This document shows, piece by piece, positions 25,283 through 33,542 of a DNA stretch of 41,688 nt. Source of the DNA: JBGCEZ01 sp045106735. GTDB lineage: Bacteria; Planctomycetota; Phycisphaerae; Phycisphaerales; SM1A02. Position numbers and translations under genes: made by a program. The notes under the pieces were generated by a model. The model saw nothing but the letters and a program-made list of their open reading frames with translations, did no database searches and had not been told where the DNA came from. Within the stretch, counting starts at the first letter, position 1; each line of letters opens with the position of its first letter. The DNA lies in NCBI GenBank assembly GCA_045106735.1, contig JBGCEZ010000037.1, forward strand, positions 1 to 41,688, read 5' to 3'.

Positions 25283-25310
25283 AAAGCCCTGCCTCGTGCA
25301 GGGCTTTTTT
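25283..25310 (+). terminator. Intrinsic terminator after tRNA-Asp
   Basis: AAAGCCCTGC (25283-25292) and GCAGGGCTTT (25298-25307) pair perfectly around CTCGT, and the T run continues to 25310. The minus-strand reading has a shorter T run, so it could also weakly stop the glycosyltransferase transcript coming from the right. Confidence 0.95.
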
Positions 25311-25390
25311 CTGCGCGCTCCGGCCGCCGCGGCCATCCGCCGGCGGCTCCGCTCGGCTGCATCAAGTGCTGCATTCCGTTTGGCCTTGCG

Positions 25391-25430
25391 TGCCGCCGTG
25401 TGCCGCCGTGTGCCGCCGCGTTCCGCCGCG
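25391..25430. repeat. 10-bp tandem repeat
   Basis: Four units of TGCCGCCGTG (the last two ending CG, the last with TTCC) lie between the tRNA terminator and the end of the glycosyltransferase gene, in sequence without a gene. Confidence 0.85.
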
Positions 25431-25470
25431 TGCTGCGTTCCACTGCGCGCCGCGTCGGTCACGATCGCGG

Positions 25471-26532
25471 TCAAGACCGGACGATGGCCGAGGGGCGATC
25501 GGGATCCGGCATGTCCGCCGGATCGCTCGGCTCCGACGCATCCATGACTGATTCGCCAAACCGCGGGCACCACGTGATCCGGTGGCCAAAGAGCCGTTCT
25601 TCGACGCGCCCGAGCCGGACCATGGCGCGGACCGCATCGTTGATCGCGTCGGTTGTCCGTGCGTGTTCGGCCTTGGGCATGGTGGCCCGGGCACCGATCC
25701 AGGTTGCGGCGTGCTTCACGCGGGCGAGCATCGACCGGAGTCGGCTTGGTTCGGTCCCCGCGATCTCGGTGCGTAAACGATCAAGCCGGCTCTTGACGTG
25801 CCCGAATGCCCGGGCCCGCTTGAGCAAGACGGCGTCGTCGATCAGGCGTGCTTGGATCCGGTGCCCGCAGACGACGTCGGGAACGAAAATTCCGCGGTGG
25901 CCGTGAAGACGGGCGGCGATCACGAAGTCGGCTTCGGGAGCCCACACGCGCGGGAATGACGGGACGTGGTCGCGCACCAGTCGACGGAACCAGAAGTGAT
26001 TGCCGCTGGGTACTTCAATGATGCCGTTGCCCATTTCTCGATCGGCATCCGGGCCTGGATCAATGACGGAGAACGCGATGCCGCGGGCCAGGGGGTCCGA
26101 CGCCCACGCGGGCGCGTCGATGCCGTCCGGCCAAATGATGTGGGAGCGGCCCGCGAAGATGTCGGCATCCGGCCGGCGTTGGGCGGCGCCGACGACGGCG
26201 TCGATCCAGCCCGGGGCGGGGCTCATGTCGTCATCCAAGATCGCGATCAGTTCACCGTGGGCTGCATCAACGCCACAGTCGGCGGCGAACGCTTTGCCCG
26301 CCCGGGGTTCGTGCAGGAGCCGAACCGGGAAGTCGGTTCGGGAATCGACGTCGGCGAACTGGAGGGATGGTGTGGGCGCGTTGTCCACGATGAGCAACTC
26401 AGCGTGCGCCGCGCATCGTTCGTCGGTCAGCAGGTTGATGGTCCGGCGCAGTGAGTCCGGCCGGCCCATCGTCGGGATGACAATGCTCAGGTCGCGGTGA
26501 TCACGCTGAACGGATGATGATCCGGAAGGCAT
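25471..26532 (-). CDS. Family 2 glycosyltransferase
   Basis: A 353-residue GT-A-fold glycosyltransferase, likely cytoplasmic and acting on an envelope or exopolysaccharide acceptor. The N-terminal LSIVIPTMGRPDSLRRTINLL is typical of family 2. The metal and nucleotide motif LDDDM (Asp100-Asp102) lies in AILDDDMSPAPGWI. The later part has GNHFWFRR, WAPEADFVIAARL and FVPDVVCGHRIQ, a pattern shared with rhamnosyl- and glucosyltransferase-like members; the donor is unknown. I see no membrane segment. The ATG at 26532 is chosen because the catalytic domain starts about 14 residues later; the open frame continues 148 codons upstream without homology. The gene stands alone, divergent from the next one. 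Confidence 0.85.
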   Translation of the reverse strand: MPSGSSSVQRDHRDLSIVIPTMGRPDSLRRTINLLTDERCAAHAELLIVDNAPTPSLQFADVDSRTDFPVRLLHEPRAGKAFAADCGVDAAHGELIAILDDDMSPAPGWIDAVVGAAQRRPDADIFAGRSHIIWPDGIDAPAWASDPLARGIAFSVIDPGPDADREMGNGIIEVPSGNHFWFRRLVRDHVPSFPRVWAPEADFVIAARLHGHRGIFVPDVVCGHRIQARLIDDAVLLKRARAFGHVKSRLDRLRTEIAGTEPSRLRSMLARVKHAATWIGARATMPKAEHARTTDAINDAVRAMVRLGRVEERLFGHRITWCPRFGESVMDASEPSDPADMPDPDRPSAIVRS

Positions 26533-26884
26533 GGAATCGGCCCCGGGGGGCGAGGAGCGGGGGAAGAGATCCCTCAGTTTACGCTTCGCGCTCGCGTGAA
26601 CACCAGTACCTGGTCCACCAGATCGGAGGTTCCGTTGTCTTCGTGGCCATGGCCGGGACGGTTCCCGGCTCGTTCCTGGTCCGCCGACGGGTATGTGGGC
26701 CGCAGCGCGAACCATGCGAACCGGTGCGCAGCGACCTCCGACGTCCGCAAACCAACCGCGACTCCACGCAGTCGAACCACGTTGACCGACAATCGGTCGG
26801 GAGCGCGTTCTTCGCTCGATCGCGGACGAGTCTGTGGCCGACCCAGCAGCCGGGCGACGATCGCCCGGGGAGGCACGATCCGCC
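26533..26884. other. Divergent gap
   Basis: About 350 bases between the minus-strand glycosyltransferase and the plus-strand exported protein. It should contain both promoters, but no clear -35/-10 pair stands out. No gene is supported. Confidence 0.45.
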
Positions 26885-27625
26885 ATGCATGCACGCATTC
26901 TGTCCGTTCTCACGCTGGTCCTGCTCTTCGGCGCGATGGGCGTTGGCATGTCGCGATGCACGCCCGGTACGGCCAACGCCGCGGCGGTCTCCAGCTTGGC
27001 AACCCAGACGATCTCGTCCGACGGAATCGGTCAACTGCGGGTCGATCGCACGACGCTGGCCGAGGTATTTCGAAACTACGGGCCGGGTGCCGTCTCGATC
27101 ATCGGTGGCGATGACGTGATGGCCGTCGAGCTGTCCCACGCGGGAGGCGGAATGGTGATCCTGTTCGCGCCAGAGCCTCATACACCGGCGTGGGACCGGC
27201 TGTGGGCGCTGGGGATGCGGCAGACGCATCGTTTGGTGGTTGGATCGCCTGACGCCCTGCAGGCCAGTCACCCGTTGCTGGCCGGGATGACGGTGCAGAG
27301 TGTGTCGGTTCGCGGCGACTGGAACCGCGGGCTCACGGACGGTGGCACGTCCATCGGCGATCCGATGTCGGGGGTCGCGGCGGCCCACGGTCCGGCCAAT
27401 GGGATGCGGCCGATGCTGTTGGCCGGAGACGGTCCGACCGACGAAGGGAGACCAAGCATCCACCCGGGACTCGCGTTCTATCCGCGAGCCGGAGGCGCCT
27501 TCATCGCCGCCAAGGAGATCGTGGCCGGTGACCCGATCGAGGGGTTGAGCGGGCATGTGGCCGGTCAGATTGGTGGATCATTCGGGGGCGAAACGGTGGG
27601 GCGGATCGTCGCGTTCGGCGAGTGA
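26885..27625 (+). CDS. Exported protein of unknown function
   Basis: A 246-residue protein with an N-terminal signal or membrane segment (ILSVLTLVLLFGAMGVGMS, about 5-23). The mature part has a regular alternation of short strands and Gly/Asp-rich turns, for example VDRTTLAEVFRNYGPGAVSIIGGDD and GGMVILFAPEPHTPAWDRLW. I find no family motif. GGAGG lies 11 bases before the ATG at 26885; an ATG at 26834 would hide the signal segment. The gene is convergent with the response regulator downstream and divergent from the glycosyltransferase. Confidence 0.6.
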   Translation: MHARILSVLTLVLLFGAMGVGMSRCTPGTANAAAVSSLATQTISSDGIGQLRVDRTTLAEVFRNYGPGAVSIIGGDDVMAVELSHAGGGMVILFAPEPHTPAWDRLWALGMRQTHRLVVGSPDALQASHPLLAGMTVQSVSVRGDWNRGLTDGGTSIGDPMSGVAAAHGPANGMRPMLLAGDGPTDEGRPSIHPGLAFYPRAGGAFIAAKEIVAGDPIEGLSGHVAGQIGGSFGGETVGRIVAFGE

Positions 27626-27698
27626 GGTGGAGCGGCCGGTTTCCGCGGTACGGGGCCGGCTTGATCGGGGGCTCAGGCTGGCCGTGTGCCGCGGGGCA

Positions 27699-28175
27699 CT
27701 ACACGCTCGGCGGTTCATTCCAACCGGCCCAATAGCGATCCAAGTCGGCGACCAGCGTCGTGAGTTGGTCGAAGTCGAGCGGCTTGACGAGGTAGCTGTT
27801 CGCGTGCGAGGCATAGGCGCGGGCGCGATCTGCGTCCGCCCGCGAGGTCGTGAGAATGACCACCGGGATGGCACTGAGCTGCGCGTCGGCCTTGATTGCG
27901 GCGAGCACCTCGTGCCCGTCGATGCCGGGCATCTTCAAGTCGAGAATGACCACGTCCGGGCGCTCGGCTCCCTTGTGTGCGCCAGCGCGGTTCAGGTAGT
28001 CCAGCGCATCTTGACCGTCTTCGACCCGATCGATCAGGCTGCCAAACCGGCTGTCGCGCATCGCGCGACGAACCAGGAATGCGTGGTCTTCGTCGTCTTC
28101 GACCAACAGGAAACGAATTGGGCGGTCGCGGCCTGGCATGAGTTCCGACTTCCCGAAGTTTGTACTAGTCGCCAT
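27699..28175 (-). CDS. Response regulator, receiver domain only (Rcp1-like)
   Basis: A 158-residue single-domain response regulator without an output domain. The acidic pocket is VEDDED (Glu26, Asp27, Asp28), the phosphoacceptor is Asp79 in VVILDLKMPG, the switch Thr is in LTTS (about 109), and the conserved Lys131 is in YLVKPLDF. The extended loop before Asp79 and the KPLDFDQ segment are typical of the Rcp1/phytochrome-partner type of receiver. AAGGAG lies 7 bases before the ATG at 28175. It starts within the last codons of the histidine kinase gene (11-base overlap), so the two are co-translated. Without a DNA-binding domain it probably relays phosphate or acts by protein contact. Confidence 0.93.
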   Translation of the reverse strand: MATSTNFGKSELMPGRDRPIRFLLVEDDEDHAFLVRRAMRDSRFGSLIDRVEDGQDALDYLNRAGAHKGAERPDVVILDLKMPGIDGHEVLAAIKADAQLSAIPVVILTTSRADADRARAYASHANSYLVKPLDFDQLTTLVADLDRYWAGWNEPPSV

Positions 28176-30750
28176 CCGTCGCTCCTTCGCGATTTCTCAA
28201 TCTTACCTTGAATGTGGCGCCGCTGCCGTCGGTGGATTCGATCCAAGCCCTTCCGCCGTAGAGTTCGGCGATGCGGCGGACGATGGCCAAGCCAATGCCG
28301 GTCCCGTCGTCGCCGCCGTCCAGGCGTCGAAAAGGCTCAAAGATCACCTGGGCGAATTTCTCGTCGATCCCTGGCCCGTGGTCGGCCACGGACAGTTCCA
28401 TCCATTCGTTGTCGATGCGATCGGCGCCGATCATGACCCGGCCATCCGACTCGCCGATGCCGTACTTCAGGGCGTTGCCAACGAGGTTGTCCAGCAATTG
28501 CACCAGGTGGCGTTCGTCGATCCACAGGTTCGTCGATGCGTCGTCTCGCTCGAGCGTCGCCCCGCGTTCGTCGGCCAGCGGTGTGTGTTGTTCGAGGACC
28601 TCGTCGACGACCCGAGCCATGTCGACGGCGGTGGGGCGGAACTGCGTGCGCCCGATGCGACTGAGTTCGAGCAAATCATCCACATTGGTGCGCATGCGGC
28701 TCGTGGCCGCCCGGATGCGGCGCGAGTAGTACGCGATCTCGTCGAATTGCTCGTTCTCGATGTCGGCTTCCAGGTGGCCGGTGAAACCGAGAATCGTGAC
28801 GAGCGGCGACTTGAGATCGTGCGATGCGGTGTACAGGAACCGTTCCATCTCCGACTTCCGTTGCTCGAGTCGCCGTTCGAGGGCCAACGTGTCGGAGATG
28901 TCGCGGGCGATGGCGATGAAACGGCCCGCTTCGCCCAGATCAGGGATGAACCGCACACTGAGTTCGACCGGAACGTCGTGTCCATCTCTGTGGCGATGGA
29001 CGGTTCGGAAGCGCGCGGCGGTCTCGGGAGCCTCCGTCAGCGGATTCAGCAGGGCGGCAAGTCCATCGGTGTCGAACTCGGGCTTGATGTCCACCGGCCC
29101 GATTGACGTGATCTCTTCGTTCGTTCGGCCCAACTGTTGCAGCGCGCCTTCGTTCGCGAACACGAATTTCCACGACGATCGATCGAAGATGAGGACCGCA
29201 TCGCGGGTGGCGTTGAGCGCTTCCAGCACCTCTTGGAGTTCTACGTTGCGGGCGAGGAGCAATCGCTCGCTCTCCCGCAAGTCCGTCATGTCGGTGGCGA
29301 TGGCGACCAGTCGGTCGAATCCTCCGCGTCCGTCGGGCAGAGGAAACTTGTCTGTCCGGATGTAACGCAGTGATCCATCGCCGCCATGGTGCGGTTCTTC
29401 GATGCCAAGCTTGGGTGTGCCGGACGCGAGCACTTCGCGGTCATCGATGAGGAAAGCGGCGGCGTCTTCGGCCGGGAAGAAGTCCTCAGTCTGCCGCCCG
29501 CGCACGTCCTCAACTTTCAGGGCCATGGCTGTTGCCGCAGCTTCATTCAGGTTCAGGATTTTATTGTTGTCGTCTTTGTAATAGACGTACGCAGGAACCG
29601 AATCGAGAATGAGTCGCAGTTCGCGCTCTCGCTCTTCCGCCGCTTGACGTGCGTCAAAGAGATCCTGCACGTCGCGAATCGATCCAGCCATGCGGCGTGG
29701 CTCGCCTTGGCCGTCGAAGAAGACCCGGCCGCGCGCTTGGAACCAGCGGTACGTTCCATTCTTGCACCGCAGGCGCACGTCGATGTCGTAGTCGGCGGTG
29801 CCGTCAAGGGCGGCGTTCACCGCGTCTTGATCGCGCGTGTGGTCGTCGGGGTGCAACAACGACTTGAAGGTCCCGTGGCGATCCTCGAGTTCACCCGGTT
29901 CGAAACCCAGGAGCCGGGCGTACTGCGGGCTGTGCCAGACGTCATCGCTGCGGACATCTTTCCAGTCCCAGAGGCCGTCACTTGTTCCTTCGATCGCGTG
30001 GTCGACGCGACTTCGCGCTGCGTGCAGTTCGGCCCGCATCGCGCGCTCTTCGGTGACGTCGGTCGCGATGACGATGATGCCGTCGGCGGTGCCGTCGGCC
30101 TGGACCACGGGAATCTTGTCAGTGCGGAGCCAGCCAGTGTCACCGGCCCGGCTGACGGGCTCTTCGTAGCCGAGTTTGGGCTGGCCAGAGGCCATGATGG
30201 CCTGGTCATCGGCGTGGTATCTGGATGCGTGCTCGTAGAACCGTTCGGCCGGCTGGCCGGCCATGGCTTCCTTCGTCGTACCCAGACTTTCGGCGACCCG
30301 GCGGTTGACGCGAAGCATCCGATTCTCGATGTCCTTGAACCAGATCATCGATGGCACATGATCGACGATCGTCTCGAGTTCGTGAAGGACCCGATTGCGA
30401 TCGACGATTGCCTGATGCAAGTAGACGACGGTGATTCGGCACAGCCCTGCGAGGACGCCGACGAATGTCGCCGCTTCGGCTTCGGCTTCGGCATCGTCCG
30501 TGGCCGGTCCGAAGACAAGCGTGCCCCAATCGGAACCTTCCGGCGACGCGATCGGTGCGGACCGGGCCGCATCGCCGCCAAAGACCGCGTCCACTTCATC
30601 GGTCGACACGGTGGCGCCGGATTTGATCGGGGTGCTGGTGAGAGAGCCGGCGCACGCAATGACGATCCACTCGCCGGAGTTCGCTCGCTGGAGCACCGCG
30701 CCGCGGTCGCTGGCCAGCATCTGGAGGCCGCGAGCGAGGATGTCCCGCAA
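28165..30750 (-). CDS. GAF/multi-PAS sensor histidine kinase
   Basis: A soluble sensor kinase of 861 residues from the TTG at 30750. The order is a GAF-like domain (about 1-115), four PAS domains (about 122-240, 250-365, 378-500, 515-630), a HisKA domain with SHDLKSPL (His644), and a HATPase domain with NLVGNALKY, DHGPGID and GTGIGLAI. The first and third PAS domains resemble each other (SGQPKLGYEEP and SGTPKLGIEEP), suggesting duplication. No membrane segment is present, so the signal is cytoplasmic. The GAF homology seems to start about 20 codons upstream of the TTG (IILESISSIL is readable), but that stretch has no ATG, GTG or TTG before an in-frame TAG at 30832-30834. The true start may be a rare codon. 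The response regulator overlaps its 3' end. Confidence 0.9.
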   Translation of the reverse strand: MRDILARGLQMLASDRGAVLQRANSGEWIVIACAGSLTSTPIKSGATVSTDEVDAVFGGDAARSAPIASPEGSDWGTLVFGPATDDAEAEAEAATFVGVLAGLCRITVVYLHQAIVDRNRVLHELETIVDHVPSMIWFKDIENRMLRVNRRVAESLGTTKEAMAGQPAERFYEHASRYHADDQAIMASGQPKLGYEEPVSRAGDTGWLRTDKIPVVQADGTADGIIVIATDVTEERAMRAELHAARSRVDHAIEGTSDGLWDWKDVRSDDVWHSPQYARLLGFEPGELEDRHGTFKSLLHPDDHTRDQDAVNAALDGTADYDIDVRLRCKNGTYRWFQARGRVFFDGQGEPRRMAGSIRDVQDLFDARQAAEERERELRLILDSVPAYVYYKDDNNKILNLNEAAATAMALKVEDVRGRQTEDFFPAEDAAAFLIDDREVLASGTPKLGIEEPHHGGDGSLRYIRTDKFPLPDGRGGFDRLVAIATDMTDLRESERLLLARNVELQEVLEALNATRDAVLIFDRSSWKFVFANEGALQQLGRTNEEITSIGPVDIKPEFDTDGLAALLNPLTEAPETAARFRTVHRHRDGHDVPVELSVRFIPDLGEAGRFIAIARDISDTLALERRLEQRKSEMERFLYTASHDLKSPLVTILGFTGHLEADIENEQFDEIAYYSRRIRAATSRMRTNVDDLLELSRIGRTQFRPTAVDMARVVDEVLEQHTPLADERGATLERDDASTNLWIDERHLVQLLDNLVGNALKYGIGESDGRVMIGADRIDNEWMELSVADHGPGIDEKFAQVIFEPFRRLDGGDDGTGIGLAIVRRIAELYGGRAWIESTDGSGATFKVRLRNREGATDGD

Positions 30751-31003
30751 CGACGTGGCGGGGTCCGTGAAATCGCCCTGGAGGATGGAGGAGATTGATT
30801 CGAGGATGATCGGTACCGGATGGGGTTTTCCCTATCTTATCGGCATCCTCGACGTCGGTTGAGCAGTCATGAGCCCGACGATTTGCGAAAGACCGGTGGC
30901 TGGCTGCGCTGGCGGTGGTGGCTCTCCACGCCTCAGCGCACGCTTCGGGCCGTGGTGAACGTTCTCGGCGTCCGGGCAGTGCATGGTCTGCCGGGCAGCG
31001 AAC

Positions 31004-31942
31004 TTACGTGGCGGGAACGAATCGGCCCACCGCCCGCGTGAACCGGCGCAGAAAGAACCACATCATCGCGGAGGCCACGATCACGCCGATGCCGCCCAGG
31101 CAGAGGCCCACGATCGCGATCACCGGCAAAAGCCAGACGTAGAGGCGAGCGCGGGCCACGATCGCCTCGTCCGGCATGCGGCTGGCGATCCACTGGATCA
31201 GGATGATCTGCCCGAAGAAGCGGGCGAGCATCGCGGCAAGGGAGATCAGGCCGACGATGCTCGCGACGACCACGATCGGTACGGAAATCGTGCCCGGTTG
31301 GACGGTCGTTTGGAAGATCCCGCTCACATTGAAGACCGCGCCGACCACGATGGCGATTGATCCGTAGCGGATGAGCGTGCGTCCGATCTCGCAATTGTCG
31401 GACTCTGGCCGGCCGGGATCGGGTTCCGTCGTGTGCCACCACGCATGCGCGAGCAACGCGCTCAGCGTGAGGAACAGCACGTACAAGACAACCTGAAAGA
31501 TGCCGAAGGGACTCAGCACGCCGCTGTGCATGAACATCGGCATGGCCGTGGTCGGCGGGGGGCCGCCGCCGGGGTTGGTGAACGCCCCGGGGTTCTGGAA
31601 CGCCTGCATCGCCGTCCACACGCCCAAGCCGAGGCTGATGATGACCGCGATGGTGTTCCAGATCAGTTGGATGCCGCTGTAGAGCAGGATGCGGCGCAGT
31701 CCCGCGTGCATTTGCGCGAGGTACGCCGGATCGGCGGCGGACAACTCGCGGCCGGCGACATCGAACCCGCATTCGGGGCAGACCGATCCGGTGCTCAGGC
31801 CAGTGAGCTCGTAGCGGCAGCCGGGGCAGGTGAAGGCCTTGCCCTCGGGCGCGACGAACGGCGGCTCGGTCGCAGCCGTTGCGGGAGCCGGGGGGGGAGT
31901 CGACGGCGTGGACGAGGCATCGGGTCGAGGGTCTTCGGTCAT
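31004..31942 (-). CDS. Zinc-ribbon multi-pass membrane protein, downstream paralog
   Basis: A 312-residue protein. After a Pro/Ala/Thr-rich start comes a four-cysteine zinc ribbon, CPGC (Cys39, Cys42) and CPEC (Cys55, Cys58), with the YELTGL signature common in planctomycete membrane proteins. About five to six hydrophobic segments follow: LIWNTIAVIISLGLGVW, GIFQVVLYVLFLTLSALLAH, SIAIVVGAVFNVSGIF, SVPIVVVASIVGLISLAAMLA and VWLLPVIAIVGLCLGGIGVIV. The function is unknown. It is the downstream gene of a tandem pair: its ATG overlaps the stop of its paralog (ATGA). The two share the ribbon, an order of membrane helices and the segment RMPDEAIVARARLYVWLLP / RFPDEVLHRRARMYAWLLP. Confidence 0.8.
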   Translation of the reverse strand: MTEDPRPDASSTPSTPPPAPATAATEPPFVAPEGKAFTCPGCRYELTGLSTGSVCPECGFDVAGRELSAADPAYLAQMHAGLRRILLYSGIQLIWNTIAVIISLGLGVWTAMQAFQNPGAFTNPGGGPPPTTAMPMFMHSGVLSPFGIFQVVLYVLFLTLSALLAHAWWHTTEPDPGRPESDNCEIGRTLIRYGSIAIVVGAVFNVSGIFQTTVQPGTISVPIVVVASIVGLISLAAMLARFFGQIILIQWIASRMPDEAIVARARLYVWLLPVIAIVGLCLGGIGVIVASAMMWFFLRRFTRAVGRFVPAT

Positions 31943-33369
31943 GGGTGCGGCTCTCGATCGATGTCAAGGCTGATGGCCAACGACGGGTCGGCCCCGTTCG
32001 CCTCCATTGTTTCGTTCGCTTCGTTCGCTTCGTTCGCGTCGGCAACGTGAACCGCTTGGATCGCCCGAAGGCCTTGGTGGGCGCGAAGCATGAGCAGCCA
32101 GGCCATGATGCCTTGGACGAGCGGGCCGAGTCCGCACGCGCAGAGACCAACGAACCAGATCAGCGGCAGCAGCCACGCGTACATGCGGGCCCGGCGGTGC
32201 AGGACCTCATCCGGGAAGCGGGTGGCAAGCCACGCCATGTAGAGCATCGACGCGATGATCTGGCCGATCGTGGCGACGAAAACGAAGATGCCCAAGATCA
32301 CCCCGGCGATCATGAGTGCGGAAAACCCGCCGGGGCCAAAGAGCAAGCCCGGGGAGACCGAGCCGAAGTCCAGCAGCTTGGCCGCGACGAAGCCGACCAC
32401 GGCGATGCGAATGAGCCGGCGCGGAACGCCGCCGTTGTCGTGGGTCGGCAGGCCCGGGTCGGGGGTCGTGATGAGCCACCAGCCCCACGCGCCGACGCTC
32501 GCCGCCACGACGGCGAGCAAGTAGTTGATGACCATCAGCGTCTGAATGGCCGTCGGAATGAACACAGCGGGATTGTTCGGGGCACCCGCGCCGGCGCCGC
32601 CCCACGGGCCCGGAGCCGTTGGCGGCAACGCGGCGGTCGAATTGGCGGCGGTCCCAGGAGCAGTCGCGGGAGCGGTCCCGGCAACGGCGCCGGGTGGCGT
32701 GCCAGGGCTGACGCCAGCCGGGCCGCCCACCGAATCGCCGAAGGGGCCGCCGGTGATGCCGCCAGTCGACGGCGTTTGTCCGGTCGGGGTCCCGATGCCG
32801 GTCGCGGCGGTTCCGTTGGCCGGCGCGTTCGTTCCCGGGGCGGCCGGGAACGTTTGGGCCGGCGGATTGAGCGCGCCGGGCGTTGCCGCGAGGCCGATGG
32901 CGCCAAGAAATCCGGCGCCGCCCAGCAGAAGCGCGAGGACGAACTGGGTGGCCAACGTGATCAGCACGATCAAGATGCCGCGCTGGAGCCGGCCGACGTA
33001 TTCCGGTGACGAGTACCGAAGCCACTTGCCCCGCAGGGATCGCTCCAGTGGCGTGCCACACTCCGGGCAGTTGCCGCCCGCGAGCAAGCCGACGATCGCG
33101 TAGCTGCATTGGACGCACATCGCGCCTTCGTTGTCGATCCGTTCATCGGGGGCGTACATGAGCTCGCCGGTCACGGATCCTGGGGTCGCCAGGGCCGCTC
33201 CGGGGTCAAACCCGGCGAATGGCGGGGGAGGCGGTGGGGCGTCCGCGGCCCCCGGCGTGTCGTCGGCCCCGTTCGTCCCGCCGGAAGCGCCGGAGTCGCC
33301 GGAAGCGGTGGAATCGGCGGCATCGTCGGGGTTGTGGTCCCCCCCCGGAAAAGCGTCCTGCGTGCTCAT
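31939..33369 (-). CDS. Zinc-ribbon multi-pass membrane protein, upstream paralog
   Basis: A 476-residue paralog of the next gene on the same strand. An acidic and Pro-rich N-terminus precedes the ribbon CVQC (Cys85, Cys88) and CPEC (Cys101, Cys104). About six hydrophobic segments follow. Between the first and second lies a long Gly/Pro/Ala/Thr linker (about 165-260), absent from the shorter paralog, which is probably disordered. The tail carries an ANE repeat from three 9-base units (TTCGTTCGC on the plus strand, 32011-32037). The ATG at 33369 is preceded by a candidate -10 (TATCGT) only 7 bases away, so the mRNA may be leaderless; AGGA lies just 2 bases before the ATG. The frame is open further upstream. 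The gene is divergent from the receptor-channel gene. Confidence 0.75.
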   Translation of the reverse strand: MSTQDAFPGGDHNPDDAADSTASGDSGASGGTNGADDTPGAADAPPPPPPFAGFDPGAALATPGSVTGELMYAPDERIDNEGAMCVQCSYAIVGLLAGGNCPECGTPLERSLRGKWLRYSSPEYVGRLQRGILIVLITLATQFVLALLLGGAGFLGAIGLAATPGALNPPAQTFPAAPGTNAPANGTAATGIGTPTGQTPSTGGITGGPFGDSVGGPAGVSPGTPPGAVAGTAPATAPGTAANSTAALPPTAPGPWGGAGAGAPNNPAVFIPTAIQTLMVINYLLAVVAASVGAWGWWLITTPDPGLPTHDNGGVPRRLIRIAVVGFVAAKLLDFGSVSPGLLFGPGGFSALMIAGVILGIFVFVATIGQIIASMLYMAWLATRFPDEVLHRRARMYAWLLPLIWFVGLCACGLGPLVQGIMAWLLMLRAHQGLRAIQAVHVADANEANEANETMEANGADPSLAISLDIDREPHP

Positions 33370-33376
33370 GGTCCTG

Positions 33377-33395
33377 ACGATACCGCCCGGGCGGT
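33377..33395 (-). promoter_or_regulatory. -10 box with adjoining 14-bp palindrome
   Basis: On the minus strand TATCGT (33382-33377) stands 7 bases before the ATG of the zinc-ribbon gene. A perfect palindrome, ACCGCCCGGGCGGT (33382-33395), begins at the same base and would lie between -10 and -35, a typical operator place. No good -35 is seen. The assignment is inferred from spacing. Confidence 0.4.
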
Positions 33396-33415
33396 CGGCC
33401 GGCGTGGCCCAAGGG

Positions 33416-33440
33416 CGCGTCTCCGGGACACGGAGACGCG
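33416..33440. repeat. Perfect 10-bp inverted repeat in the divergent promoter region
   Basis: CGCGTCTCCG (33416-33425) and CGGAGACGCG (33431-33440) with loop GGACA. There is no T tract on either side and no gene ends here, so an operator is more likely than a terminator. Confidence 0.6.
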
Positions 33441-33529
33441 TGCGGATCGGGGCGACGACTCGCGGGTCCCCGCCCGTCGCCCGCTCGTCAGTCGCGGGTC
33501 GACCGCTCGTCACCTGCGGATCACGTCCG

Positions 33530-33535
33530 TATTCT
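33530..33535 (+). promoter_or_regulatory. -10 candidate for a leaderless channel mRNA
   Basis: TATTCT stands exactly 7 bases before the ATG at 33543, and no ribosome binding site is present. This spacing fits transcription starting at the A of the start codon. The -35 is weak. Confidence 0.4.
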
Positions 33536-33542
33536 GCCCCCC

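Noticed and set aside
29386..30798. A plus-strand open frame of 470 codons
   Set aside because: Antisense to the PAS domains of the histidine kinase; no motif or ribosome binding site.
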